Source: Devosia nitrariae (GTDB taxonomy: Bacteria; Pseudomonadota; Alphaproteobacteria; Rhizobiales; Devosiaceae). Taken from it: DNA of 64,000 bases. The translations under genes were made by a program, and so were the position numbers. The stretch covers positions 1-64,000 of the forward strand of contig NZ_BSNS01000012.1 in assembly GCF_030160115.1 (NCBI RefSeq), given 5' to 3'. Of the stretch, positions 9,367-17,766 are shown piece after piece (position 1 is the stretch's first letter; every line of letters begins with the position of its first letter). The notes beneath the pieces were generated by a model. That model saw nothing but the letters and a program-made list of their open reading frames with translations, did not search any database and was not told where the DNA came from.

Positions 9367-10326
9367 GTGGGACAATTGATCGACGGCCGCTGGTCGACCG
9401 GGTGGTACGACACCAAAAAGACCGACGGAAAATTCGTGCGCAGCGAGGCCGGCTTCCGCAACTGGATCACCGCCGACGGCAGCCCCGGCCCCTCCGGTGA
9501 AGGTGGCTTTGCAGCCGAGGCCGGGCGCTATCACCTCTATGTCTCCCTCGCCTGCCCCTGGGCGCACCGGACCCTGGTCTTCCGCAAGCTCAAGGAACTC
9601 GAGAACCTGATCTCGGTGTCGGTGGTCTCGCCCAAGATGCCCGACGAAACCGGCTGGAGCTTCAGGACCGACGAAGGCTCGACCGGTGACTCGGTCCTCG
9701 GCAAGGATTTCCTCTGGCAGGTCTATGCGCAGGCAGGCCTCGACTATACCGGGCGGGTGACGGTGCCGGCCCTTTGGGACAAGGAGCGCGGCACAATCGT
9801 CTCCAACGAGAGCTCGGAAATCATCCGCATGTTCAACTCGGCCTTCAACGAGCTGACCGGAAACACCGACGACTACTATCCCGAACCGCTGCGCGACCAG
9901 ATCGACGCGATCAACGCGCGGGTCTACGACGACATCAACAACGGCGTCTACAAGGCTGGCTTTGCCACCACGCAGGCTGCCTATGACGAGGCTGTCTCCA
10001 AGCTCTTTGCGGCGCTCGACTGGGTCGAGGGTCTGCTCGGGGAGACCGCCTATCTGACAGGCGACACGATCACCGAAGCCGACTGGCGGCTCTTTACCAC
10101 TCTGGTTCGGTTCGATGCGGTCTATGTCGGCCACTTCAAATGCAACAAGCGCCGCATCGCCGACTATCCCAACCTCTCACATTACCTGAAGGCGCTCTAC
10201 GAGGTGCCCGGAGTAAAAGACACCGTCAACCTCGAGCACATCACCACGCACTACTATTGGAGCCACACCACCATAAACCCGCACCGGATCATCCCCATCG
10301 GGCCAGAACTGCCGTTCCTGAAATAA
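9367..10326 (+). CDS. S-glutathionyl-(chloro)hydroquinone reductase
   Basis: Omega/xi-class glutathione transferase relative that reduces glutathionyl-hydroquinones using glutathione (YqjG/ECM4/PcpF family). The catalytic cysteine is in LACPWAHR (Cys63 from the chosen start). The N-terminal RWSTGWYDTKKTDGKFVRS and the C-terminal YWSHTTINPHRIIPIGPE are family signatures. GTG at 9367 is preferred because AAGGA lies 8 bases upstream and relatives begin near this point; an upstream ATG at 9334 exists. Single-gene unit; about 270 bp upstream contain no credible gene. Confidence 0.9.
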   Translation: MGQLIDGRWSTGWYDTKKTDGKFVRSEAGFRNWITADGSPGPSGEGGFAAEAGRYHLYVSLACPWAHRTLVFRKLKELENLISVSVVSPKMPDETGWSFRTDEGSTGDSVLGKDFLWQVYAQAGLDYTGRVTVPALWDKERGTIVSNESSEIIRMFNSAFNELTGNTDDYYPEPLRDQIDAINARVYDDINNGVYKAGFATTQAAYDEAVSKLFAALDWVEGLLGETAYLTGDTITEADWRLFTTLVRFDAVYVGHFKCNKRRIADYPNLSHYLKALYEVPGVKDTVNLEHITTHYYWSHTTINPHRIIPIGPELPFLK

Positions 10327-10380
10327 CCCGCGGCGCCGCGCCAGGTGGATCCGCAGTCTATTGCATGCGGGCCTGACCAC

Positions 10381-10539
10381 CCTCTTCCCTTGAGGGAGAG
10401 GGACAGATTTTTCGCGTTCAGCGAAAAACAGGGTGAGGGGTTGCGATGCTGCAAGAAGCACAAGGTCAGGTGCGTCTTGCGTCATCGCAAACCCCTCATC
10501 CGGCGCCACGCGCCACCTTCTCCCTCAAGGGGAGAAGGG
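10381..10539. repeat. 159-bp palindromic intergenic element
   Basis: Almost the whole gap after the hydroquinone reductase gene folds on itself. Outer arms are CCTCTTCCCTTGAGGGAGAG at the left and the related CTTCTCCCTCAAGGGGAGAAG at the right end. Inner arms are TTGCGATG (10441-10448) with CATCGCAA (10483-10490), and between them GCAAGAAGCAC and GTGCGTCTTGC pair with one mismatch. The (A)CCCCTCA / TGAGGGG blocks join the two halves. It resembles the dispersed palindromic elements known from Rhizobiales. Confidence 0.7.
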
Positions 10540-10612
10540 AACACCGTGCCTCTGTCCGGTTCGGTGCCATATGCGATAGCCCTGGCTGGATCCGGGGCTG
10601 GCGCAACTCGCT

Positions 10613-11089
10613 TCAGTACCCCCAGATCGCTCGCTTCTCGACCCGGTCGAAATACTCGTCGATCCGCTGGGAGGTCGAGGGCGTGATCTTCTCGGGAAGG
10701 GCTGACTTATCGAACCAGCCGATCTCGGCGATTTCGTGGGTCGACTTGAACTCGAACGCTTTCTCGAACCGGCGCGCCACGAAGAACGCCACATGGTCGC
10801 GGTTGGTGATGGGGTTGTTGTTATGATAGAGCCCGAAGAGTTCCATGGCCCCGATAGGCCGGTAGCCGGTCTCTTCCACGACCTCGCGCAGCGCACTCTC
10901 TTCAGCCGTCTCGCCCGGCTCCACGCCACCGCCCGGAAAGGCCCAGCCCGGAATGTAGGAATGGCGAATGAGCAGCACCTTGTCCCCGTCGACCAGCATC
11001 ACTCTGGACCCCAGCGTCATACGGCGGCGCAGGCCGACCGCGTTGAGATAGAACCAGACGCTGAGACGCTGCCAGCGATTCATCTGCAT
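10613..11089 (-). CDS. NUDIX hydrolase
   Basis: NUDIX pyrophosphohydrolase of 158 residues with an exact catalytic box: GGGVEPGETAEESALREV followed by VEETGY (G-x5-E-x7-REV-x-EE-x-G-Y). The substrate cannot be read from the sequence. The N-terminal basic helix (NRWQRLSVWFYLNAVGLRRR) suggests membrane or partner association. ATG at 11089 is chosen for the strong AAGGAG 9 bases upstream; the frame continues to 11164 without a better start. It diverges from the metallophosphoesterase gene. Confidence 0.88.
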   Translation of the reverse strand: MQMNRWQRLSVWFYLNAVGLRRRMTLGSRVMLVDGDKVLLIRHSYIPGWAFPGGGVEPGETAEESALREVVEETGYRPIGAMELFGLYHNNNPITNRDHVAFFVARRFEKAFEFKSTHEIAEIGWFDKSALPEKITPSTSQRIDEYFDRVEKRAIWGY

Positions 11090-11199
11090 GAAGAGGGCTC
11101 CTTTTCGCCTACCGGTAGCAGACGATCGCGTGCGACAAAATCGGCTCGCGCGCCAATTGATCATTTTCTTGGCCGGCCGGTCGTGGCATTAGGCCCGCA

Positions 11200-12093
11200 A
11201 TGACAACCCTTGCCCACATTTCGGACATCCATCTCGCCCCGCTGCCGCGAGTCAGGCCCAGGGATCTGGCGGGCAAGCGCATCACCGGCTATCTCAACTG
11301 GAAGCTGACGCGCAAGTCGGTGCTGAGCGGGGAGAGCCTCAAAACCCTCATCGACCATTTGCAGACGCAGAATGCCGATTTCATCGCCGTGACCGGCGAT
11401 ATGGTGAACCTGGCGCTCACCGAGGAAATCACCCGTGCGCGGGAGTGGCTGAAGACTCTGGGGCCCGCCGACAGGATCTGCGTGTCGCCCGGCAACCACG
11501 ACGCCTATGTGCACGGCGCGCTGGAAAAGGCCCTCAATCACTGGGGCGACTACATCACCGGTGAGACGCTGGAAAAGAACACGCGTTTCCCGTTCGTGCG
11601 CCGCGTCGGGGACGTTGCCGTCATCGCCTGCTCGAGCGCTGTGCCAACCGCACCTTTCCTCGCAGTCGGCGAGTTTGGCCGAGATCAGGCGGCGCGCCTC
11701 GCCGGTATCCTGAAAGTCACGCGCGAGGCGGGCTATTTTCGCGTCGTCATGATCCACCATCCGCCCAATGTCGAGTTGCAGCATCCCTCCTTCGGGCTGC
11801 GCGGCCACAAGCTCTTTCGCGACATTGTCGAGCGCGAGGGCTGTGAGCTGGTGCTGCACGGCCATACCCACCGCTCGTCCATCCACTCGATTCACGGTCC
11901 TGAGGGCGAGGTGCCGGTAATCGGGGTCGCGGCCGCCAGCGCCGCCCAGGGCGGCCGCCTCGATGACCCGGCGCGCTACAATCTCTTCCGCATCGAGCGC
12001 AACGGCGCCGGCTGGGCCTGCACCATGCGCGAATTCGGCTTCCAGCGGCTCGGCAACGACATCGTCATGCGCCTGCAGATGCGGATTTACTGA
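11200..12093 (+). CDS. metallophosphoesterase (calcineurin-like, CpdA-type)
   Basis: Dinuclear-metal phosphoesterase of 297 residues. The metal-binding series is complete: ISDIHLA (D-x-H), AVTGDMVN (GD), SPGNHDAY (GNHD), MIHHPP and LHGHTHRSS (GHTH). This order is that of class III phosphodiesterases such as CpdA, but cAMP specificity is not provable here. It lies 88 bp upstream of murL on the same strand, so it may be the first gene of a metallophosphoesterase-murL-murD2 unit. That suggests a substrate linked to envelope or nucleotide metabolism. Confidence 0.88.
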   Translation: MTTLAHISDIHLAPLPRVRPRDLAGKRITGYLNWKLTRKSVLSGESLKTLIDHLQTQNADFIAVTGDMVNLALTEEITRAREWLKTLGPADRICVSPGNHDAYVHGALEKALNHWGDYITGETLEKNTRFPFVRRVGDVAVIACSSAVPTAPFLAVGEFGRDQAARLAGILKVTREAGYFRVVMIHHPPNVELQHPSFGLRGHKLFRDIVEREGCELVLHGHTHRSSIHSIHGPEGEVPVIGVAAASAAQGGRLDDPARYNLFRIERNGAGWACTMREFGFQRLGNDIVMRLQMRIY

Positions 12094-12181
12094 TCCTTCC
12101 GGCCAGCTCCCTAACCGGCCACAGTTGTCCTATATTGCCGGAATCAACGCTGCCACTCAGCGCACGGACCTGAACGAGATT

Positions 12182-13513
12182 TTGAGCCAGATCTTCCACA
12201 TCGCGCCGCCGCAGTTCGACCCGACTACGGGTACCGCGCGTTTCGGCTACGGCCTCGACGGCCGGCTTTTCACCGAGATACTCGAGTTTCCGCGCGGCAT
12301 CGACCCCGAAAAGTCGCGTTCGGACGCGTTCGTCAAGCTTCTGGGCCTGACGGCCATCGTCCTTGGCGTCTCCTATTTCAAGCTCAAGGCGCCGCTCGCG
12401 ATCGAGATCGAGGGCATACCTCTCACCGCCGCCGAGCGAGATTTCGTCATCGACGTCTATGAGAACGGCCTCGGCGAGTTCTATGCCCGCAACAACCTCA
12501 TCCGCTTCGGGCGTCTCGTGCTGGAGGCGCCCGAGGCTCCGGGGCCTGCGCCGGGAGCCGTGACCCTCGAGGACCGCACGCTGCTGCCCATCGGCGGCGG
12601 CAAGGATTCGCTGGTCAGCGTCGAGCTGCTGAAGGCTGCGGGGGTGGACTTCACCCCCTTTGCGGTCAACCCGAAGGGTCCGATCCTCGGCTGTGTCGAA
12701 GCGATCGACAAACCCGCGCTCTACGTCAGGCGCACGCTCGACGCCGAGATGATTCGCCTTTCCGGCCAGCCCGGCTTCTACAACGGCCACGTGCCCTCGA
12801 CGGCCATCAACTCGATGATCGCGGCGCTCTGCGCACTGCTGTTCGGCTACAACCGGATCGTGCTCTCCAACGAGCGATCGGCGAGCGAGGGCAATGTCGT
12901 CTTCGACGGGCGCGAGGCCAACCACCAGTATTCCAAATCGCTCGAGTTCGAGACGCGGATCGCAGCCGTCCTTGCCGGGGCGACCGGAGGCGCGCTGACC
13001 TATTTCTCGCTGCTGCGCCCTTATTCGGAGGCGCGGATCGCCGAGCTTTTCGCACGCGAGACCCGCTACGACCATGTGTTCTCGAGCTGCAACCGCAACT
13101 TCCGCCTGTCGGGTCACGATGGTCCCCTCTGGTGCGGCGAATGTCCCAAGTGCCATTTCGTCTTCTTGATCCTGGCCCCGGTGATGCAGAAGGACCGGCT
13201 AGTCTCAATCTTCAAGCGGAACCTGCTCGCCGAGCGGCAGCATGAGGCTTCGTTCCGCGAGTTGACCGGCCTTGCCGGCCAGAAGCCCTGGGAGTGCGTC
13301 GGGGAGATCCTTGAGGCGGCCGCCTGCCTCCACGTGCTGACGGGACGGCCCGAATGGGCTGGGGATGCGATCGTTGCGGCTTTGCGAGACGACCTCCTCG
13401 CCCAGTATGGTGAGCCGGTGCTGCTGGAGGCGATGCGCGAGCTGATGACCGACAGCCCAGACCATCACGTACCTGCAGAGCTCGCGGCCAGGATCGCCAC
13501 CCATGCGCTTTGA
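12182..13513 (+). CDS. murL: UDP-MurNAc-L-Ala-L-Glu epimerase
   Basis: Catalyses ATP-dependent epimerization of the terminal L-glutamate of UDP-MurNAc-L-Ala-L-Glu to D-glutamate, an alternative to glutamate racemase described for Xanthomonas MurL. Visible signatures: VIDVYENGLGEF, LPIGGGKDSLV (PP-loop-like ATP site, about residues 138-143), GHVPSTAINSM, VLSNERSASEGNV, and a CGECPKCHF cluster near residue 318. The frame is open from 11963, but its first ~73 codons lie within or just after the metallophosphoesterase gene and are low-complexity. TTG at 12182 gives 443 aa and a family-like beginning. The start is uncertain because the ribosome site (AACGAG) is weak. It overlaps murD2 by 11 bp. 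Confidence 0.85.
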   Translation: MSQIFHIAPPQFDPTTGTARFGYGLDGRLFTEILEFPRGIDPEKSRSDAFVKLLGLTAIVLGVSYFKLKAPLAIEIEGIPLTAAERDFVIDVYENGLGEFYARNNLIRFGRLVLEAPEAPGPAPGAVTLEDRTLLPIGGGKDSLVSVELLKAAGVDFTPFAVNPKGPILGCVEAIDKPALYVRRTLDAEMIRLSGQPGFYNGHVPSTAINSMIAALCALLFGYNRIVLSNERSASEGNVVFDGREANHQYSKSLEFETRIAAVLAGATGGALTYFSLLRPYSEARIAELFARETRYDHVFSSCNRNFRLSGHDGPLWCGECPKCHFVFLILAPVMQKDRLVSIFKRNLLAERQHEASFRELTGLAGQKPWECVGEILEAAACLHVLTGRPEWAGDAIVAALRDDLLAQYGEPVLLEAMRELMTDSPDHHVPAELAARIATHAL

Positions 13514-14801
13514 CGAGCCCGTGCTGCTCTATGGAGCCGGGCGCGAGGCGCGCTCGACGCGCGCATTCCTCAAGGCCCGCCAACCCGACCTCAAGATTTA
13601 CGTGACCGTCGACAGCGGCGAGGCTGGGATCGAGGAGGCCGAATTCCTCGCACCCGCAGAGCTCAAGGCGGCCATCGCCGCGCGCCGCTTCGGGCTGATC
13701 GTCAAGAGCCCCGGGGTCTCGCGCTACAAGCCCATATTCGACGCCGCCCGCGCCGCCGCCATTCCGGTGACCTCCAACCTCAATCTCTGGGGCCTTGCCT
13801 ATCGCGCCGGACGCCGGGTGATCGCCATCACCGGCACCAAGGGCAAGTCGACGACGGCAACGCTGACGCATCTGATGCTGGAAAAATCCGGCATCGATGC
13901 CGGCCTTGCCGGCAATGTCGGGCTCGCGCCGCTCGACATCGCCGACAGGCACGAGACGGTCGTCTTCGAGCTTTCAAGCTACCAAACCGCCGACATGAGC
14001 TTCCTGCCCGACATCGCGGGCCTCACCAACCTTTATCCCGAGCACGTCGACTGGCACGGGAGCGTCGCCCGCTACTTTGCCGATAAACTGCACCTCATCA
14101 GTCGCGAGGGCGATTTTCGCGTCGGGCTCGGCGCCGGCGCGGCAACCAACGCGCTGGTGCTGGCTGCGGTGAGTGACCACCGCCGCTTGCTGCCGCCCCT
14201 CCCCCGGACCGAGGACGACGCCCTGACGGTCGCCGTCACCGCTTCGCGTCTCAAGGGCGCTCACAACCTCGACAATGCACGGCTCGCGGCCCAGCTCGCG
14301 CTGGCCGCCGGCGCGACGCGCGAGGGGATCGCCGAAGGCATCGCTGCCTTCCAGCCGTTGCCCCACCGGCTGGAGGAGCACAGGTTCGGCGAAACGCTCT
14401 TCGTCGACGATTCGATCTCGACGACGCCGGAGGCGACCAAGGCGGCGCTCGCCGCCTATCACGGCCGCCGTATCGCGCTCATCGCCGGCGGGCACGAGCG
14501 CGAGCAGGATTATGGTGAGCTCGTCCGGCTGATCGAGGGCCACGGTGTCACAACGCTCGTCTGCCTGCCGGTGACGGGCTTCCGACTGGCCCAGGCGGCA
14601 CACGCCGCCGCTCCCGGCGTCGAGGTCGTCCCGGCCCATGACCTCACCGAGGGCATGCAGGGCCTCGCCGGGCGGAGGGGCCGGTTCGACACCGTCATCC
14701 TCTCGCCCGGCGCGCCGTCCTACAACCAGTTCAAGAATTTCGAGGAACGGGGCGACCGGTTCGTCGCACTGGCGCGCGAGCTGTTCGCGACGTCGCAGTA
14801 G
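13503..14801 (+). CDS. murD2: UDP-MurNAc-L-alanine--L-glutamate ligase
   Basis: Mur ligase family enzyme that adds L-glutamate to UDP-MurNAc-L-alanine, preparing the substrate for MurL. The P-loop ITGTKGKSTTA lies near residues 108-118, the central domain has FELSSYQTAD and NLYPEHVDWHG, and the C-terminal domain has FQPLPHRLEEH and FVDDSISTTPEAT. These are MurD-type motifs. The assignment to MurD2 rather than canonical MurD rests on the overlap with murL. At 432 aa it is slightly shorter than many MurD proteins. No mraY, murE or ftsW neighbours are seen, so this is outside a dcw cluster. Confidence 0.85.
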   Translation: MRFDEPVLLYGAGREARSTRAFLKARQPDLKIYVTVDSGEAGIEEAEFLAPAELKAAIAARRFGLIVKSPGVSRYKPIFDAARAAAIPVTSNLNLWGLAYRAGRRVIAITGTKGKSTTATLTHLMLEKSGIDAGLAGNVGLAPLDIADRHETVVFELSSYQTADMSFLPDIAGLTNLYPEHVDWHGSVARYFADKLHLISREGDFRVGLGAGAATNALVLAAVSDHRRLLPPLPRTEDDALTVAVTASRLKGAHNLDNARLAAQLALAAGATREGIAEGIAAFQPLPHRLEEHRFGETLFVDDSISTTPEATKAALAAYHGRRIALIAGGHEREQDYGELVRLIEGHGVTTLVCLPVTGFRLAQAAHAAAPGVEVVPAHDLTEGMQGLAGRRGRFDTVILSPGAPSYNQFKNFEERGDRFVALARELFATSQ

Positions 14802-14869
14802 CAGCCTCCGCATGGCGATGCCGGCCCGGCTACTCGGTATGCGGCGATGCGTCGGCCGACTTGCCTCTT

Positions 14870-14888
14870 GTTATCAGTAAGTGATAAC
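14870..14888. promoter_or_regulatory. inverted repeat, likely TA autoregulatory operator
   Basis: Perfect 7-bp inverted repeat GTTATCA / TGATAAC with a 5-base spacer (GTAAG), ending 7 bases before the ATG of the DUF6516 gene. Position and symmetry fit an operator bound by the HTH protein of this toxin-antitoxin-like pair. Binding is inferred. Confidence 0.55.
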
Positions 14889-14895
14889 CTAAATC

Positions 14896-15264
14896 ATGTC
14901 TGGACAGAAACCCGATAGCAGTCTCAACACCTTGGTCGAGTTGCACGGTCAAAGGTTATTCATCGATGACGAACATTGGGTGAAGTTCATCGTCGTGCGC
15001 GTGGAGGTTACGCCTGAACGCCCGCATGGCCTGAGCTACTCGCTGACCTTGCATGATGGATCAGGCGAGAGACTTGTCGGTTTCGATAATGCCCATGCGG
15101 TGAGCGATGTCAAAGGTCCGAGCGGCAAAGGCAAGCGTAAGTTCGACCATAAGCATCGCCTGCGCACGATCCGGCCCTACGACTACAGAGACGCTGCCAC
15201 TCTGCTACAGGACTTTTGGGCCGAGGTGGATGCGGTATTGCGTGAGAAAGGAGTTCTGAAATGA
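14896..15264 (+). CDS. DUF6516 family protein, putative toxin
   Basis: 122-residue protein matching the DUF6516 family as I know it: SSLNTLVELHGQ and WVKFIVVRVEVTPERPHGL, then YSLTLHDGSGERLVGFDNAH, and a basic HRLRTIRPYDYRDAATLL ending in an FWAEVDAVLREKGV helix. Such genes usually sit directly before an HVO_A0114-type HTH gene and the pairs are treated as putative toxin-antitoxin systems. The biochemical activity of this protein is not known to me. The start overlaps no other gene; its stop overlaps the downstream ATG as ATGA. Confidence 0.75.
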   Translation: MSGQKPDSSLNTLVELHGQRLFIDDEHWVKFIVVRVEVTPERPHGLSYSLTLHDGSGERLVGFDNAHAVSDVKGPSGKGKRKFDHKHRLRTIRPYDYRDAATLLQDFWAEVDAVLREKGVLK

Positions 15265-15629
15265 CGACATTGCACGTCGGCATTGCCAGCTACGACGACA
15301 TGAAAGCCCGCACCATGGCGATTGCGCGGGGCGAGTTGAAGCCGAAAAAGGGTGAGCCGACGGTCTGGTTCACCTCGGTAGAGAGTTTTGCCAAGATTTT
15401 GTCCCAGCGAAACCAGGCTTTGCTCGACCTCATCGCCAAGCGAAAGCCCGAATCTCTGGCCGAACTCGAAGAGCTTTCGGGGCGGGCAAAATCCAACCTC
15501 TCGCGTACTCTGCGTACGATGGAGCGCTACGGCTTGATTGAACTGGCCGACGGCGAGCATGGCCGCATTGTGCCGCGTGTGCGGTACGATCGGATCACGC
15601 TCGATATGCCCGTCCTTTCGCATAGTTGA
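15261..15629 (+). CDS. HVO_A0114-like HTH regulator, putative antitoxin
   Basis: 122-residue winged-helix protein of the HVO_A0114/MarR-like type. The HTH is visible as ESLAELEELSGRAKSNLSRT followed by LRTMERYGLIEL and a wing (ADGEHGRIVPRVRYDRI). It overlaps the DUF6516 gene by 4 bp (ATGA), giving tight co-translation. The arrangement fits an antitoxin that neutralizes its partner and represses the operon through the inverted repeat just upstream of the pair. This is inferred from family pairing. Confidence 0.75.
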   Translation: MTTLHVGIASYDDMKARTMAIARGELKPKKGEPTVWFTSVESFAKILSQRNQALLDLIAKRKPESLAELEELSGRAKSNLSRTLRTMERYGLIELADGEHGRIVPRVRYDRITLDMPVLSHS

Positions 15630-15804
15630 GCAGTCCAAGTGCCAACCAAGCTCTATCGATATCGTTCTGGATCGTGACGCACGCCTACCTCAAGGGCATG
15701 GCCCGTGCGCGTTCTTCGACATCGTCGGCGGCGGTCTTATACCTGAACTCGACATTTTTGCCGATCGCGCTGCTGTGTTGCCGCTGGCTCGATCCGCGGT
15801 GGCC
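15630..15804. other. gene-free gap
   Basis: 175 bp between the putative antitoxin and the convergent TPR gene. A 37-codon ATG frame at 15701 encodes a hydrophobic stretch (VLYLNSTFLPIALLCC) but has no convincing ribosome site or relatives I recognise. It may be a remnant. No clear terminator hairpin was found. Confidence 0.3.
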
Positions 15805-17487
15805 TCAATAAGGACCCTCGAGCGCGGCGACGGGAACGCCGGCCTCCAGCAAACCCCAGCGGATGCTGCCGATCAGGCCCCGATCGCCGATACGTTTGCG
15901 CAGTTGGGGCAGGATGCCATTGGCCTTGAAGCTGACGGTATCGAGAACCTGCGGCAGGAAGCGATTGACCATGTCGGCATTGCCCATGTTGAGGGCCGCC
16001 AGCGCCGCAAGCACCGCCCCCAATTCCCGGTCCGCGCGCGTATAGGTGCCGGCTCGTCCGGCGGCAGTGGCGAAATCGCCCGCGCGGAAGGCCGTAATCG
16101 CCGGTGCGCCATAATACCAGTCCGGCGGCGGCTGCGGCGTGCCGGTCAGCGCCACCGCGCCGAGCTCGGCGGAAGCATCGATGTCTCCGTGGAGCGCGAG
16201 CAACAGGGCAAAGGCCGCCATGGCGTCAGCGTTGGCCGGATTGAGCTGCAGCGCCGAGCTATAGGCCTGCCGCGCCAGATCGAGGTGCCCATGCGCCTGA
16301 TGGATCCGGGCGCGCTGCTCCCAGACGAAGCTGCTCAGCGCGCCGTCGTCCATGGCTTCGGCAATGAGCGCTTCGGACGCGGCGGCGGGATCGCCGTCAT
16401 CGATGATACCCCCTTCCGCGATGAGGCTGGCCATCGCCGCCTTCGCCACGGGGCTTACCCGCTCGGCATCCGGAAGGTCCGCAAAGCAGGCACTCGCGCT
16501 ATCCGCCCCCTCAGTGCCGTTCGTGTCCCGGTAGCGGTGGAACATCATCAGGCAAACATAGAGGCTGCGCGGTTCAGCCGCCGGCACACCCGCTGCGATC
16601 AGCGAGCGCATGCTCGCGTGCAGCGGTCCTCGGGAGCTGCCGAGCAGCAGGCTGAGATCGCGTGAGAGGTCGTCGGCGAGGGCACGATTCGTTGCGGTTT
16701 CCGGGCGCTCGAGGACGTGGCTCCATTCCACCGCTTGCGAAGCCGACCGGGTGAGGATCGCGCTGTACTGCACGCGCCCGCCGCTGTCGCGCGCGATGCC
16801 CGTCAGCACGAAATCGCTGAGCGACCCGCCCGCTGCGCGGCCGCCATAGTGGGCATCGATCTCGCCGAAGAGGTCGAGGTCGGTCACCAGCTCGACCGCG
16901 AGCCCGGCCATCGCGGCGTCCAGATTCCTGTTGCCGGTCAGGTTCTGGAACTCGACGACGCCGACGCGCGGCGGCGCGATCGCCCCGGTAGCCATCGGCT
17001 CCTCCGGGGCCTGGCGCATCGCCAGCGCGAATACCGCGACGCCCGCACCGATGCCGATAAGGAGGATGAACTCCATGAGCCATGACATTTGGAAAGCAGG
17101 CCGGCGCGTCGGCGCGGGCGACGGTGCGGGCGAAATGGCCTCCGCGCTGCGGACGAACTCAGGGACGTAGCGACCGACCGGCAAGACGATGCGCAGCGGC
17201 TCGTTTCTTCCGGGACCCTCGTAATATTCTGCAAGCAGGTTCCGCAGCCGGCGCGCCTGCACCCGCACGATCGGATCACCCTGTGGATCGAAATCAGGCG
17301 GTCGATCGAAAACGTCGACTGCGATGGTATAGGCCTTGATCGCCTCCGCATTGCCGGTGAGCGTGCGCTCGACGATATAGTCGAGGAGCCGTGAGAGCTG
17401 AGGAGAGCGCGCAATTCCCTGCCAGCTCTGGAGCCGTTCCAGAGCCGCTCTGATCTCCCCGGCCGCCTGACCATCTGGCCCCGGCAT
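15805..17487 (-). CDS. membrane TPR protein with adenylate-cyclase-like region
   Basis: 560-residue single-span protein. Residues about 10-112 form a domain common in Rhizobiales TPR/cyclase-like regulators (LLDYIVERTLTG, KAYTIAVDVFDR, DPIVRVQARRLRNLLAEYY). A transmembrane helix lies at about 137-157. A periplasmic TolB/FlgO-like region follows (VGVVEFQNLTGNRNLDAAMA), then TPR repeats (residues ~380-500, e.g. YSSALQLNPANADAMAAFALL). No catalytic cyclase residues are seen. ATG at 17487 is chosen for GGGAGG 9 bases upstream; the frame extends to 17823 but overlaps the neighbouring gene. Probably a sensor or scaffold of unknown input. Confidence 0.75.
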   Translation of the reverse strand: MPGPDGQAAGEIRAALERLQSWQGIARSPQLSRLLDYIVERTLTGNAEAIKAYTIAVDVFDRPPDFDPQGDPIVRVQARRLRNLLAEYYEGPGRNEPLRIVLPVGRYVPEFVRSAEAISPAPSPAPTRRPAFQMSWLMEFILLIGIGAGVAVFALAMRQAPEEPMATGAIAPPRVGVVEFQNLTGNRNLDAAMAGLAVELVTDLDLFGEIDAHYGGRAAGGSLSDFVLTGIARDSGGRVQYSAILTRSASQAVEWSHVLERPETATNRALADDLSRDLSLLLGSSRGPLHASMRSLIAAGVPAAEPRSLYVCLMMFHRYRDTNGTEGADSASACFADLPDAERVSPVAKAAMASLIAEGGIIDDGDPAAASEALIAEAMDDGALSSFVWEQRARIHQAHGHLDLARQAYSSALQLNPANADAMAAFALLLALHGDIDASAELGAVALTGTPQPPPDWYYGAPAITAFRAGDFATAAGRAGTYTRADRELGAVLAALAALNMGNADMVNRFLPQVLDTVSFKANGILPQLRKRIGDRGLIGSIRWGLLEAGVPVAALEGPY

Positions 17488-17520
17488 AGATCCCAGCCTC
17501 CCAAGTACGGATTGTCCCGA

Positions 17521-17534
17521 TTTTACATGTAAAA
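17521..17534. promoter_or_regulatory. 14-bp perfect palindrome upstream of TPR gene
   Basis: TTTTACATGTAAAA is self-complementary over 14 bases and stands out as AT-rich in GC-rich surroundings. It ends about 34 bases upstream of the TPR-protein ATG, a typical position for a repressor or activator site. The regulator is unknown. Confidence 0.5.
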
Positions 17535-17766
17535 CACAAGGCCGGTTACCTGGCTTTACCCGGTTTTGCCTTACGCACGCCGCGACGTGCGCGCATAAGC
17601 GCCACGCTGCTGGCCCATCAGGCCATGGATCGGCCAATGCTTCTATTGCCCGACCGACAGCGCCAACCAGACCGTCCGCTCGCCCCGCCGCCGATGCACC
17701 CGGCACCAGGAAGCGTTGCCGCTGTTCGGTTTGCCAATCCGCGCGGCGCGGATCGAGAGGTATGCG

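Noticed and set aside
11963..12181. N-terminal extension of the murL frame
   Set aside because: The first 73 codons mostly overlap the metallophosphoesterase gene in another frame and are a low-complexity Ala/Ser/Cys-rich sequence. The family-like sequence begins at about 12182.
15538..16665. 375-codon plus-strand frame across the TPR gene
   Set aside because: Antisense of the TPR protein; the minus-strand frame has recognisable TPR and TolB-like sequence and a good ribosome site.
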